31,396 nucleotides of DNA. It comes from an uncultured Muribaculaceae bacterium (lineage in GTDB: Bacteria > Bacteroidota > Bacteroidia > Bacteroidales > Muribaculaceae). The position numbers and the translations under genes are program-made. The notes under the pieces are model-generated. The model was not told the DNA's origin. It made no database searches and saw nothing but the letters and a program-made list of their open reading frames with translations. The stretch lies in contig CAJLTZ010000021.1 of assembly GCA_905209725.1 (NCBI GenBank), forward strand, positions 1 to 31,396. Direction: 5' to 3'. Positions 8,364 through 16,900 of this stretch are shown here, piece by piece (the stretch's first letter is position 1; every line of letters begins with the position of its first letter).

Positions 8364-9578
8364 TTAATCTTGTGTCGCGGCGTCCGGGATAAAGAGGGCT
8401 GAGAGGAGGTCGGCGAGAGCGGCACGGCTGTCGGCACGGTTGCTCATATTGTTGAACATCACCACGATGGAATGCGTGGGCGCATAGTCGTCGTCGAGCA
8501 GATAGCCGGCGTAGCACTGGATGCCGCGCATCGAACCGGTCTTCATGGCAAGGTAGCCCTCCAGCGGCGTACCGGCCATGAACTTGCGGAGCGTGCCCTC
8601 CTGGCCGGCCAATGGGAAGAAGGAGGCATACCAGGGGTCGGAACTCATCTCGCCGAGGAGATGGCTCATGAAGCGGGCTGTCATTCGGTTGGTGCGGGAT
8701 AGCCCGGAGCCGTCCACAATCTTCACGCCATCGACCGGAGCGCGGTGCTTGCGCCAGTATTTGAGTTCCGTCTCGGCCCCGTTGGCCGTGGATCCGTCGC
8801 CACCATTCTCACGGGAGAGTGTGCGGAGGAGACCCTCGGCAAACTGATTGTCGCTGCGCATCATGCAGGAGCGCATAATCTCATCCACGGGGAGTGAGCG
8901 GTGGCGCAGAAGAAGTTCCCGATGGTGGCTCGGGTCGATTACAAGCTGGTCCACCGGTATGCCGTTCATGGCGAGGCGGGAGCGGAGCCGGGCGGCAAAC
9001 ACACCTGCGGGATTTTTCACGGAGGATTTTCCCGAGGCGTTGTCCTCGAAATTGAAACCGTGGGTTCCTGTGCCGTAGGCATGAGGCAGGTCGCCGCTCT
9101 GCCAGGCGGGGTTGATGGCGGGTCCGGCGAAATGCTTCTCGTCGACGATGATGTCGCCGGCGATGCTCGTGACGCCACGCTTCATAAGCGCCTGGCAAAT
9201 CTCCGTAACAAAATCGGGAGCGCCGGTGAGACTGCGCGAATTGAGCGACGGGTCGCCCGAACCCTCCACGATGATGTTCCCCTCGAGGCGTCCCTTATGG
9301 ACACGCCCCTCCAGATAGACAGGAGTCTCATATTTGTAATCCTTGCCCACACGCTTCAGCAGCGACGCCGATGTGACGCACTTCATGATGGAGGCCGGGA
9401 TGAGAGGCTGGTCGGCATTGAGGGTGGCAAGCACCTTGCCCGAGCTCAAGTTGCGGATAAGCAGACTCGTGGAAGGAGCGTTCACGCGGCTGTCGGCAAT
9501 GAAATCCTCCACAGGACCCGCCGTGGCAGCCATCGCCACCACCGCCATCATTATGCAAAAAAATATTCTTTTCATCAT
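8364..9578 (-). CDS. dacB: D-alanyl-D-alanine carboxypeptidase/endopeptidase, PBP4 family (S13)
   Basis: A 404-residue periplasmic penicillin-binding protein that trims or cleaves peptidoglycan peptides. A signal peptide (hydrophobic, ending ATAG near residue 21) starts the protein. All three active-site motifs are present: Ser63-Ile-Met-Lys66 (SxxK), Ser242-Asp-Asn244 (SxN) in RSDNQFAEG, and Lys346-Thr-Gly348 (KTG) in AMKTGSMRG. The roughly 175-residue spacing between the first two motifs is the PBP4 hallmark insertion. The protein is shorter than E. coli PBP4 (477 residues) but complete. Start codons at 9578 and 9575 are both possible. A well-formed promoter ends only about 8 bp before the start, so the mRNA may be almost leaderless. 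The downstream antiporter gene probably shares the transcript. Confidence 0.93.
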   Translation of the reverse strand: MMKRIFFCIMMAVVAMAATAGPVEDFIADSRVNAPSTSLLIRNLSSGKVLATLNADQPLIPASIMKCVTSASLLKRVGKDYKYETPVYLEGRVHKGRLEGNIIVEGSGDPSLNSRSLTGAPDFVTEICQALMKRGVTSIAGDIIVDEKHFAGPAINPAWQSGDLPHAYGTGTHGFNFEDNASGKSSVKNPAGVFAARLRSRLAMNGIPVDQLVIDPSHHRELLLRHRSLPVDEIMRSCMMRSDNQFAEGLLRTLSRENGGDGSTANGAETELKYWRKHRAPVDGVKIVDGSGLSRTNRMTARFMSHLLGEMSSDPWYASFFPLAGQEGTLRKFMAGTPLEGYLAMKTGSMRGIQCYAGYLLDDDYAPTHSIVVMFNNMSNRADSRAALADLLSALFIPDAATQD

Positions 9579-9585
9579 TTCTCAA

Positions 9586-9617
9586 CAAAATTAACCATTC
9601 CTCGCCTTAATCCCAAA
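9586..9617 (-). promoter_or_regulatory. Bacteroidetes-type promoter of dacB
   Basis: On the minus strand TTTG (9617-9614) is followed after exactly 20 nt by TAATTTTG (9593-9586), matching the TTTG/TAnnTTTG consensus of the Bacteroidetes primary sigma factor. The predicted start of transcription is within a few bases of the ATG at 9578. Confidence 0.7.
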
Positions 9618-9625
9618 AATTTGAG

Positions 9626-9633
9626 TAATTTTG
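9626..9633 (+). promoter_or_regulatory. Possible -7 box for the AI-2E family gene
   Basis: TAATTTTG matches TAnnTTTG 25 bp before the ATG at 9659, but no good TTTG box lies 19-21 nt upstream. AGGAG at 9644-9648 could act as a ribosome binding site. The intergenic region is shared with the divergent dacB promoter. Confidence 0.35.
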
Positions 9634-9658
9634 TGGGATGGATAGGAGATAAAAAGAG

Positions 9659-10843
9659 ATGGATATGGAACAGGAGATGAAAGAACCTAAAGAGATAATG
9701 GGAAACCGCCAGACCTGGGAGGAAGCGGAGGAGCGCCCTGTGTATGTGCGTCGGCCGTATACGTTCGACCGCGTGGTGCGCATCTTCTTCTCAGTGTGCG
9801 TGCTGATAGCGGCGCTCTACCTGCTCAATGTGCTCAAGGGAGTGTTGCTCCCATTCATGGTGGCATGCCTGATAGCATATATGCTGGAGCCGATTGTGAA
9901 ATGGAACATGCGCATCCTGCATGTGCGCCGCAGGTTTCTGCCGGTGGTCCTCACGTTGCTGGAGGCCACGGCATTGGTGGTGCTTTTCTGCGTCACATTC
10001 TTCCCCTACCTTGTGAGTGAGTGCTCCGAGATGGCGGATATGGTGAAGAAATATGCCACGGCAAAGGTGAATATCCCCTTTGTATCGGAGAGCATCCACC
10101 GCTTCATCCGCGAGAATGTGGACTTCGACCAGATCTCGCGCCTGCTCAGCAAGGAGGAATGGCACACGCTGATAAAGAGCAGCCTATCGAAAGGGTGGAG
10201 TTTCCTATCGTCAGGGCTCGCGATTGTGGTGGGGCTTGTGAGCTGGCTGGTGGTGGTGCTCTATGTGATTTTCATCATGCTTGATTACGAGCGGCTGATG
10301 CTTAGTTTCAAGCAGCTGGTGCCTCATTCCCGCCGTCGCCAGGTGTATCACATCGGCCGCGACATCAAGAACGCGATGAACAGATATTTCCGTGGCCAGG
10401 CGCTGATAGCCTTCCTCGTGGGAGTGATGTTCTCGATAGGATTCCTGGTGATTGGTCTGCCGATGGGCGTGGTGTTGGGACTCTTTATCGGGTTGCTTAA
10501 CATGGTGCCGTACCTGCAGCTGGTGTCGCTTCCCATCACCGCGTTGCTTTGCCTGGTGTGGACAGTAAGCACCGGCGGAGACTTCTGGCTGATTTTCTGG
10601 GAGGCGATGGCGGTGTATGTGATAGTGCAGTGTATCCAGGACCTCTTCCTGACGCCGAAGATCATGGGGAGCGCCATGGGGCTCAACCCGGCGATTATCC
10701 TGCTTTCGCTCTCCGTGTGGGGTGCGCTCTTGGGATTTATGGGACTCATCATCGCTCTGCCTCTCACCACTCTTCTTCTCTCCTATTATAATATGTATAT
10801 AATTCAGCGATATGAACCGAGAGATAAACGAAATAAAGAATAA
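9659..10843 (+). CDS. AI-2E/PerM family transporter-like membrane protein
   Basis: A 394-residue polytopic inner-membrane protein of the AI-2 exporter superfamily (PF01594; includes TqsA and PerM). After a charged N terminus of about 35 residues come two closely spaced helices (LIAALYLLNVLKGVLLPFM), a soluble segment (about 115-175), then about five more helices. The diagnostic C-terminal region is present: IGLPMGVVLGLFIGLLNMVP, a PxL turn, then MGLNPAIILLSLSVWGALLG. Family members have been linked to autoinducer export or ion antiport; the substrate here is unknown. The 3' end overlaps the next gene by 32 bp, which implies translational coupling with the small protein at 10812. Confidence 0.92.
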   Translation: MDMEQEMKEPKEIMGNRQTWEEAEERPVYVRRPYTFDRVVRIFFSVCVLIAALYLLNVLKGVLLPFMVACLIAYMLEPIVKWNMRILHVRRRFLPVVLTLLEATALVVLFCVTFFPYLVSECSEMADMVKKYATAKVNIPFVSESIHRFIRENVDFDQISRLLSKEEWHTLIKSSLSKGWSFLSSGLAIVVGLVSWLVVVLYVIFIMLDYERLMLSFKQLVPHSRRRQVYHIGRDIKNAMNRYFRGQALIAFLVGVMFSIGFLVIGLPMGVVLGLFIGLLNMVPYLQLVSLPITALLCLVWTVSTGGDFWLIFWEAMAVYVIVQCIQDLFLTPKIMGSAMGLNPAIILLSLSVWGALLGFMGLIIALPLTTLLLSYYNMYIIQRYEPRDKRNKE

Positions 10844-11234
10844 GGTATATGAGTTTGAGGGGCTGCTTGAACTTCTTGCGCTGCGGGAGGATAAGGCCGG
10901 CGAACTGATGCCGCTGCTGAGCTCGCGCATTGCCGAGATCAACGCCGCCTTCGAGAAAATCTCTTTATCGGACAGATCGGACAGGTCGGATATGTCAGAC
11001 AGGTCGGATAGAGTGGTCAGGGATCTGCCGCGGCTTTGCCTCAACGATCGCTTCCGCTTCCGGCGCGACATCTTCGGCGGCGACGACGCCGGGATGCGTG
11101 CGGCCCTGGAGCGCATAGCAGGCTGCCGGTCGCTCGACGAGGCCGAGGATTATCTATATGATGAGTTGAATGCTGACCCGGAATCTCCGGCCGTAGAGGA
11201 TTTTATCGTGATCCTTAAGGAATATTTCAAGTGA
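10812..11234 (+). CDS. Small conserved Bacteroidetes protein with an in-frame 9-bp repeat insertion
   Basis: A 140-residue cytoplasmic protein overlapping the end of the AI-2E family gene by 32 bp. The N terminus (1-50) is an amphipathic helix. Residues 53-67 are five Ser-Asp-Arg/Met triplets encoded by a 9-bp tandem repeat. The C-terminal half (LNDRFRFRRDIFGGD, then an acidic helix and DFIVILKEYF) resembles a conserved family of small Bacteroidetes proteins that I recall only as hypothetical. The repeat seems to have been inserted in a linker between the two halves without breaking the frame. The stop is 7 bp before rsmI, so it probably belongs to one transcript with its neighbours. Function unknown. 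Confidence 0.82.
   Translation: MNREINEIKNKVYEFEGLLELLALREDKAGELMPLLSSRIAEINAAFEKISLSDRSDRSDMSDRSDRVVRDLPRLCLNDRFRFRRDIFGGDDAGMRAALERIAGCRSLDEAEDYLYDELNADPESPAVEDFIVILKEYFK
10968..11012. repeat. In-frame tandem 9-bp repeat (TCGGACAGG type)
   Basis: Five consecutive degenerate 9-mers: TCGGACAGA, TCGGACAGG, TCGGATATG, TCAGACAGG and TCGGATAGA. They encode SDR SDR SDM SDR SDR. Similar TCGGAC-rich minisatellites occur between genes in Bacteroidales, from memory. Confidence 0.9.
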
Positions 11235-11241
11235 CGAAGGG

Positions 11242-11949
11242 ATGAGCGGAATTCTTTACATAGTGCCCACGCCGGTTGGGAATCTGGAGGATATGACGTT
11301 TCGCGCGGTGAAGGTGCTCCGCGAGGCTGACTTCATCCTTGCCGAGGACACGCGCACGAGCGGCGTGCTGATGAAGCATTACGACATCCATGTGCCGATG
11401 CGTGCCCATCACCGCAACAACGAGCACCGCACAGTGGAGGGAATCGTGGAGGAGATAGAGGGGGGTGCGCGCGTGGCGCTTGTCTCCGATGCCGGCACGC
11501 CGGGAATCTCCGACCCTGGTTTCATGCTTGCGCGTGCCTGCCGAGAGGCCGGAATCGAGGTGGTGTGTCTCCCCGGACCCACGGCTTTTGTGCCGGCCCT
11601 TGTGGCCTCCGGACTTCCCTGCGACAGATTCGTGTTCGAGGGTTTTCTGCCACTGAAGAAGGGGAGGGCCACGCGTCTCGCCGAATTGGCCGCCGACCCC
11701 CGCACTGTAATAATATATGAGTCGCCCTTGCGTCTTGAGCGCACGCTGCGCCAGCTCGCAGAGACTTTCGGTGCAGACCGCCCCGCCGCCGTGGCACGGG
11801 AAATCTCCAAACTTCACGAGGAGAACCGAAGGGACACTCTCTCAGGGCTCGCCGAATATTATGCCGCGAACAAACCCAAGGGGGAGATTGTTATTGTGAT
11901 TGGGGGGCAACGACAGCAAGGAGAACCCCTGCCTCCCCGAAAACTGTGA
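11242..11949 (+). CDS. rsmI: 16S rRNA (cytidine1402-2'-O)-methyltransferase
   Basis: A 235-residue tetrapyrrole-methylase-fold enzyme that 2'-O-methylates C1402 of 16S rRNA in the decoding centre using S-adenosylmethionine. Family motifs are clear: LYIVPTPVGNLEDMTFRA at the N terminus, AEDTRTSG, LVSDAGTPGISDPG (AdoMet-binding Gly-rich loop), LPGPTAFVPALVASGLP, and FVFEGFLPLKKGR. Length is that of the catalytic core; no extra C-terminal helix-turn-helix extension is seen. The start ATG at 11242 gives the canonical N terminus and lies 7 bp after the preceding stop. Confidence 0.96.
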   Translation: MSGILYIVPTPVGNLEDMTFRAVKVLREADFILAEDTRTSGVLMKHYDIHVPMRAHHRNNEHRTVEGIVEEIEGGARVALVSDAGTPGISDPGFMLARACREAGIEVVCLPGPTAFVPALVASGLPCDRFVFEGFLPLKKGRATRLAELAADPRTVIIYESPLRLERTLRQLAETFGADRPAAVAREISKLHEENRRDTLSGLAEYYAANKPKGEIVIVIGGQRQQGEPLPPRKL

Positions 11950-11973
11950 ATTATAAACTAAACTTAGATAGAA

Positions 11974-12843
11974 ATGAAAAAAAGTGTATTTACCCTTGGT
12001 CTCGGCGTGGCACTCTTGCTTAGCGCCTGTGCCGGAAAAGACGAGAAAAAACTCGAAGAGGATTCAATGAAGATCGCCGACCTCACGGCCGAATATCAGG
12101 AAGCCACAAGCTTCAACGATTCCCTGATGCTCCTGATGGGCGACATCTACACCGGCCTCGACTCCATCAATTCTCAGGAGGGACTCCTTTATAATATGGG
12201 TTCGGGCGACAGCGCCGACCGTCGCGAGGAAATCCGTCACAACCTTTCCACCATCAAGGCCCGCCTTGCCGCCAACAAGGCGCTGCTGAGCGAGATGGAG
12301 GCCAAGGTGAAGAAGGCCGGCACAGAAAACAGCGTCCAGGCCAAGACCATCGCGCAGTTGCGCCAGCACATCGAGCAGCAGGATGCCAAGATTGCCAAGC
12401 TCGAGGGCGAGCTGAGCCAGGCCCGCGGCCAGATTGAGACCCTCAATACGCAGGTGGCCGAAGGTCAGGAGCAGGTCAAGCAGGAGACTGCAGCCAAGGA
12501 GAAAGCCCAGGAAGAGGCTGTGGCAGCCGCCAATGAGGCCAACACCGTTTATTACGCTATCGGCACCAGCAAGGAACTCAAGAAGAAAGGCCTGCTTGAG
12601 AAGAAATTCCTCGGCAGCACGAAGGTGCTTAAGGGTGACTTCGACGCTTCCTATTTTGTGAAAGCCGACAAGCGCACACTCAAGAGCATCCCCACCAACT
12701 CAAAGAAGGTGAAAGTATGGACCAACATGCCCGCCGGCAGCTACCGCATCGTAGGCGAGCAGAACGGTCCTAAGACCATCGAGATCGTGAACCCCGACAA
12801 GTTCTGGTCGCTCACTTCGCATCTTGTGGTGCAGGTTGACTGA
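11974..12843 (+). CDS. Coiled-coil lipoprotein, resembling the Bacteroidales Cbp1-type adhesin family
   Basis: A 289-residue lipoprotein: signal peptide with lipobox LLSAC at residues 15-19, then a long Ala/Glu/Lys/Gln-rich coiled coil (about 25-190), then a compact C-terminal domain (VYYAIGTSKELKKKGLL, SYRIVGEQNG, NPDKFWSLTSHLVVQVD). This C-terminal pattern matches Bacteroidetes proteins annotated as Cbp1-family collagen-binding adhesins; that match is from memory, and the annotation does not prove collagen binding. Alternatively it may be a structural periplasmic protein, the coiled coil acting as a spacer. It lies 24 bp after rsmI and 29 bp before the SPOR lipoprotein gene, so co-transcription with the latter is likely. 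Confidence 0.85.
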   Translation: MKKSVFTLGLGVALLLSACAGKDEKKLEEDSMKIADLTAEYQEATSFNDSLMLLMGDIYTGLDSINSQEGLLYNMGSGDSADRREEIRHNLSTIKARLAANKALLSEMEAKVKKAGTENSVQAKTIAQLRQHIEQQDAKIAKLEGELSQARGQIETLNTQVAEGQEQVKQETAAKEKAQEEAVAAANEANTVYYAIGTSKELKKKGLLEKKFLGSTKVLKGDFDASYFVKADKRTLKSIPTNSKKVKVWTNMPAGSYRIVGEQNGPKTIEIVNPDKFWSLTSHLVVQVD

Positions 12844-12872
12844 TTGTCAGAAAATTGAAAGAAGCAGAACTT

Positions 12873-13388
12873 ATGAATCATAAGATAATGATGAGCGCGG
12901 CCATGGTCGCGCTCATGCTTGTATCCTGCAAGCCCACGGAAAATAACTATAAGGCGGCTTATGATGCGGCGCTTGCCAAGCGAGAGGCGGCAGCCAAGGA
13001 GCAGATGCTTCCCGCCACCGGACTGATGAGCGACGACGGACCCCAGTTGCGCATCATAGATGGCGACTCGGTGTTTGTGCTTATGGAGCGCGTGTTTCCG
13101 GAAGGGGAGAGGCGCGCCGTAAAGGGCTGGTCGGTGGCCGTGGGCAAGTATAAGATGAGCACTAATGCAAAGGCCGGCGCCGACGCAATCCGCGCCAAGT
13201 TGCACCGGGCAGGTGTGGCTGACTCTCTGGCAAGGGCTGTGCGTGCAGCCTCCGACAGGTGGTATACGCTTGTGGGCACATACTCCACGCTCGACTCGGC
13301 CCGAATCCGTGCGGCGTCCTTCCGCAAAGATAATCCGCGTTATCCATATGTGGGACTCCCTCATAGCCCGATTTTGATATTTCATTAA
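12873..13388 (+). CDS. SPOR-domain lipoprotein
   Basis: A 171-residue envelope lipoprotein. I choose the ATG at 12873 rather than the TTG at 12855, because it places a normal signal peptide ahead of the lipobox LVSC. A helical linker follows. The last 85 or so residues form a SPOR-like fold with two repeats: GWSVAVGKYKMSTNA...LHRAG and RWYTLVGTYSTLDSAR...FRKDNPRYPY. SPOR domains bind peptidoglycan strands lacking stem peptides, typically at division septa, so a cell-wall or division role is likely. The final codons and stop are part of a 12-bp sequence that is repeated at 13590, flanking the foldback element downstream. Confidence 0.88.
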   Translation: MNHKIMMSAAMVALMLVSCKPTENNYKAAYDAALAKREAAAKEQMLPATGLMSDDGPQLRIIDGDSVFVLMERVFPEGERRAVKGWSVAVGKYKMSTNAKAGADAIRAKLHRAGVADSLARAVRAASDRWYTLVGTYSTLDSARIRAASFRKDNPRYPYVGLPHSPILIFH

Positions 13389-13601
13389 TTCAAAATCCGG
13401 AATAAGTATGACACCGAAATTATTTAATGTATTGATTAGTCAACGCATCTTTTGGCGTCTTTTCGGCGCTTTGTGCGACTCCGCTCAGTCACGATGCCCG
13501 CATCGCTCCTTCCCGGACTCACACGAATCACTCGAAAATACACTCAAAATATGCATTAACTAATTTGCGGGTCATACTTACCATATCAAATATTTCATTA
13601 A
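13377..13601. repeat. Foldback (MITE-like) intergenic element, copy A
   Basis: A 178-bp region bounded by 30-bp imperfect terminal inverted repeats (13403-13432 and 13551-13580, 25 of 30 positions matching, outer end TAAGTATGAC). A 12-bp direct repeat ATATTTCATTAA at 13377-13388 and 13590-13601 flanks it, as a target duplication might. Its centre, read on the minus strand, has TATTTTCGAG, a hairpin CGATGC-GG-GCATCG (13505-13492) and GACTGA. Related cores occur at 31061-31267 and 31290-31396. No transposase gene is present. It fills the first half of the 546-bp gene-free gap 13389-13934. Confidence 0.7.
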
Positions 13602-13641
13602 CCGCGTGTAGCATAGAACTATAACTGTATGCTACACGCGG
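13602..13641. repeat. 14-bp perfect inverted-repeat hairpin
   Basis: CCGCGTGTAGCATA (13602-13615) faces TATGCTACACGCGG (13628-13641) across a 12-nt loop, followed by ATTCC rather than a T-run. It lies about 90 bp before the susC promoter. It may terminate transcription from the SPOR gene or act as a boundary structure. The outer arms CCGCGTG/CACGCGG recur in the hairpin at 21689-21729. Confidence 0.8.
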
Positions 13642-13733
13642 ATTCCTTATATTGTATCCATTGGCGGACGGAAGGTTCCGGAATGGAGCGCGCAAAAAAA
13701 CTCAAAAAAATATTAAGATTTTTTTAAGAAAAA

Positions 13734-13765
13734 TTTGGAAGATTTGTTACGATAGTTTAAATTTG
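13734..13765 (+). promoter_or_regulatory. Promoter of the susC/susD operon
   Basis: TTTG (13734-13737), a 20-nt spacer, and TAAATTTG (13758-13765) fit the Bacteroidetes consensus. The leader would be about 165 nt, long enough for leader-based control, though I see no riboswitch or strong hairpin in it. Confidence 0.75.
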
Positions 13766-13934
13766 CGAATGTTAAGGGTAATGTATACTTTTTAACATTT
13801 GTGATCAGCCTAAGATTTGAATCTGCATCATGCCTCGTCTATCCGCATCCTGCTTTGTGAGAAAGAACAATGAATCCGAGTTGAATCACATCGTATACCA
13901 AAGCACAACAATAACTTATCTAAATTATTAAGGT

Positions 13935-16900
13935 ATGAGAAAACTGTTTTTAATCTTGATGACGTTGGTTGCGTCAAGCTGGGCTGCCATGGCTCAGTCG
14001 CGCACAATCAGCGGCACAGTCGTCGATGCGGGGAACAATGAGCCCCTGATCGGCGTCACGGTTCTCCCTAACGGAGGTGGCCAGGGAGCCGCCACCGACA
14101 TTGACGGTAACTTCACCATTACGGTGCCCGACAATGTAAAGACAGCCCGCTTCAGTTATGTAGGCTATAAGGAGCAGACTGTAAATCTTCACGACAAGAT
14201 GGTGGTACGCCTCGCCAGCAGTTCCACGAATCTTGATGACGTGGTGGTAGTGGCCTATGGTACTGCCAACAAGGAGTCACTTACCGGTTCGGTAGCCGTG
14301 ATTGGATCCTCAGAGATTGAGGACCGTCCCGTGACCAGTGTGACCGGCGCCCTCGAGGGTAACGCCCCCGGTGTTCAGGTGAACAGCTCCACCGGAGCCC
14401 CCGGTTCAAGCCCCTCGATCCGAATCCGTGGCTTCAACTCGTTCAACGGTTCGGCACAAACGCCTCTTTATGTAGTGGACGGTATTGTCTACAATGGTGA
14501 CATCGCAGAAATCAGCCCCGCCGACGTAGAGTCAATGTCAGTGCTTAAGGATGCCGCATCCTGCGCCCTCTATGGTAGCCGCGGTGCCAACGGCGTTGTG
14601 CTTATCACCACAAAGAAAGCAAAGAAGGTGGGCAAGGTTGACGTAACGGCTACTGTCCGTCTCGGCCAGTATAACCGTGGTCTTTCCTTCTACAAGCGTC
14701 TCGGCGTGAAGGACTGGATGGAACAGGCACTTCTTGCTAAAACCAATGGCGCGGTGACCACATCCGACGGAAATACAACTTTCGAGAAAGCACTTGCTTC
14801 TCAGATGAACAGTTTTGTGGCCGGTTATTGCCAGAATACAAATGTATTTGAGGCTCCCAATAACCAGATTTTTGATGCTAACGGCAAGGTCACAGCCCGT
14901 TTCAACAGCAACTATGACGACCTCGACTGGTGGGACGCAATTTCCCAGAACGGTTTCCGTCAGGAATACAGCCTCAATGCGGCTGGAGCCACTGAGAAGT
15001 TCAATACGTTCGCATCCGTAACATATCTTAAGGAGAACGGTTATGTGATCAACACAGACTACGAGCGCTTCACCGGCCGCCTTACTACAAACTACAACCC
15101 GACCAGCTATCTGCGCACGGGTATCAACCTTTCAGCCAACTATGTTGAGTCGATGGTAGGTGAGAGCATGGATCAGAATGTGGTGACCAACCCGTTCCTT
15201 ACAATGTTCAACGCTCCTATCCAGCCGGTGTATGCCCATGACCGTCAGACCGGCGAAATCCTTCGCAACAGCGACGGCAGCCGCATCTACAATACCGGTT
15301 CCGTGAACAAGGGTGACAACATTGCATGGGTGATGCGCCTTAATAAGAACGATTATTCTTCGACAAGTTTCGACGGAAGTGTATATGGAACAGCCGTGAT
15401 TCCTTATGGCTTCGAGTTGACAGTCCGCGGCGCCCTCTATTACACAAAGGGTTCGCAGACTCAGTATATGAACAACCAGGTCGGTTCGCAGAAGGGTATC
15501 GGCGGTCTTAGCGAAGGATTCAGCTGGGGCAAGACCTACACCTTCAGCCAGGCTCTTACATGGAGCCATGAATATGGTCTTAACCATATCGACGCTCTTC
15601 TCCACCATGAGAACTTCCGCCTCAAGTCAGGCAGCAGCTCCATCTCCATGATGGGTCAGTATCTCCCCGACATCTATGCCCTCTCCAACTTTGAGGAGCG
15701 TGTATCTGCAGGTGAATCAATCGGCGGATATGGCACAGAATCCTACCTCGGCCGCGTCCGTTACAACTACGATCAGAAATACTTCGCCGAACTTTCTCTC
15801 AACCGCGACGGATCCTCACAGTTCTACAAGGACAACCGCTGGGGTACATTCTGGAGCGTCGGTGCAAGCTGGATTATCTCCAAAGAGAAATTCCTCCAGA
15901 ACGCACACTGGCTCAACTACCTGAAACTCCGTCTCGCCTATGGTTCCGTAGGTAACAACCAGGCAGCCGGCACACAGGCTTACCTGAACCTCTATTCGTT
16001 CTATCAGAATGGTATCTTCCCCGTACAGCTCGGCAATCCTGACCTGAAATGGGAGGCTACAAAGACACTTGACGTCGCTCTCGAGGGATCGCTCTTCAAC
16101 GACCGCTTCACATTCAGCGTGGGCTACTTTAACAAGATTAATGCAGACCTTATCTACAGTCTCCGCAAGCCATTCTCGGCAGGTACGCTCGGCGGGTCCG
16201 GTTCCACCCCTGCCATCATGACCAATGTCGGCACCATGGAGAACAACGGCTGGGAACTCGCTTTCGGCGTGGACATCATCCGCAACCGCAACGTGAAGTG
16301 GAACTTCAACATCGACTTCTCGTTTATCAACAACAAGATCAAGAAACTTCCTGACGGACGCAACATCGTGGGCAGCGCCCTCTTCCAGGGCAAGAGCCTC
16401 TATGAGATGTACGACTACAACTTCGCCGGTGTAGACCAGATGACGGGTCGCGCGCTCTATGATATGGAGCCGAACTCCCCCGATTACTACTACTACGACG
16501 ACAACAACAACTGGGTATACGACGAATCATTATACCTTCAGAATGTTGCTGATGCCAAGGCCGACGGAAGTTATGTGGAAATCAACGGCAAGGGCTATAC
16601 CTACAAGACTCAGTATGCAGGCCGCAAGATCTGCGGATCCGCTCTTCCCAAGGTGTTCGGTTCGTTTGGAACAAACGTAAGCTGGAAGAACCTCAATTTC
16701 GGTATGCTCTTCACATACAGCATCGGCGGTAAGATCTACGACTCGAACTATCAGCAAATGATGAGCATCACCAATGATGCGCTCGGCGCTCTCCACAAAG
16801 ACGTGCTCAAATCTTGGACAGAGGTGCCCGAGGGCATGACATGGGACAGCCCCAACCGTATCGACGCCCGAGGAATACCTCAGATGAACACGACTCTCAA

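Noticed and set aside
8901..9680. 259-residue plus-strand frame opposite dacB
   Set aside because: The opposite strand encodes a complete PBP4 with all three active-site motifs, and this frame has no start signal or recognisable fold.
10211..11116. 301-residue minus-strand frame with Leu-Ser-Asp repeats
   Set aside because: It is antisense to the AI-2E family gene and the small protein gene; its repeats are only the complement of the 9-bp minisatellite.
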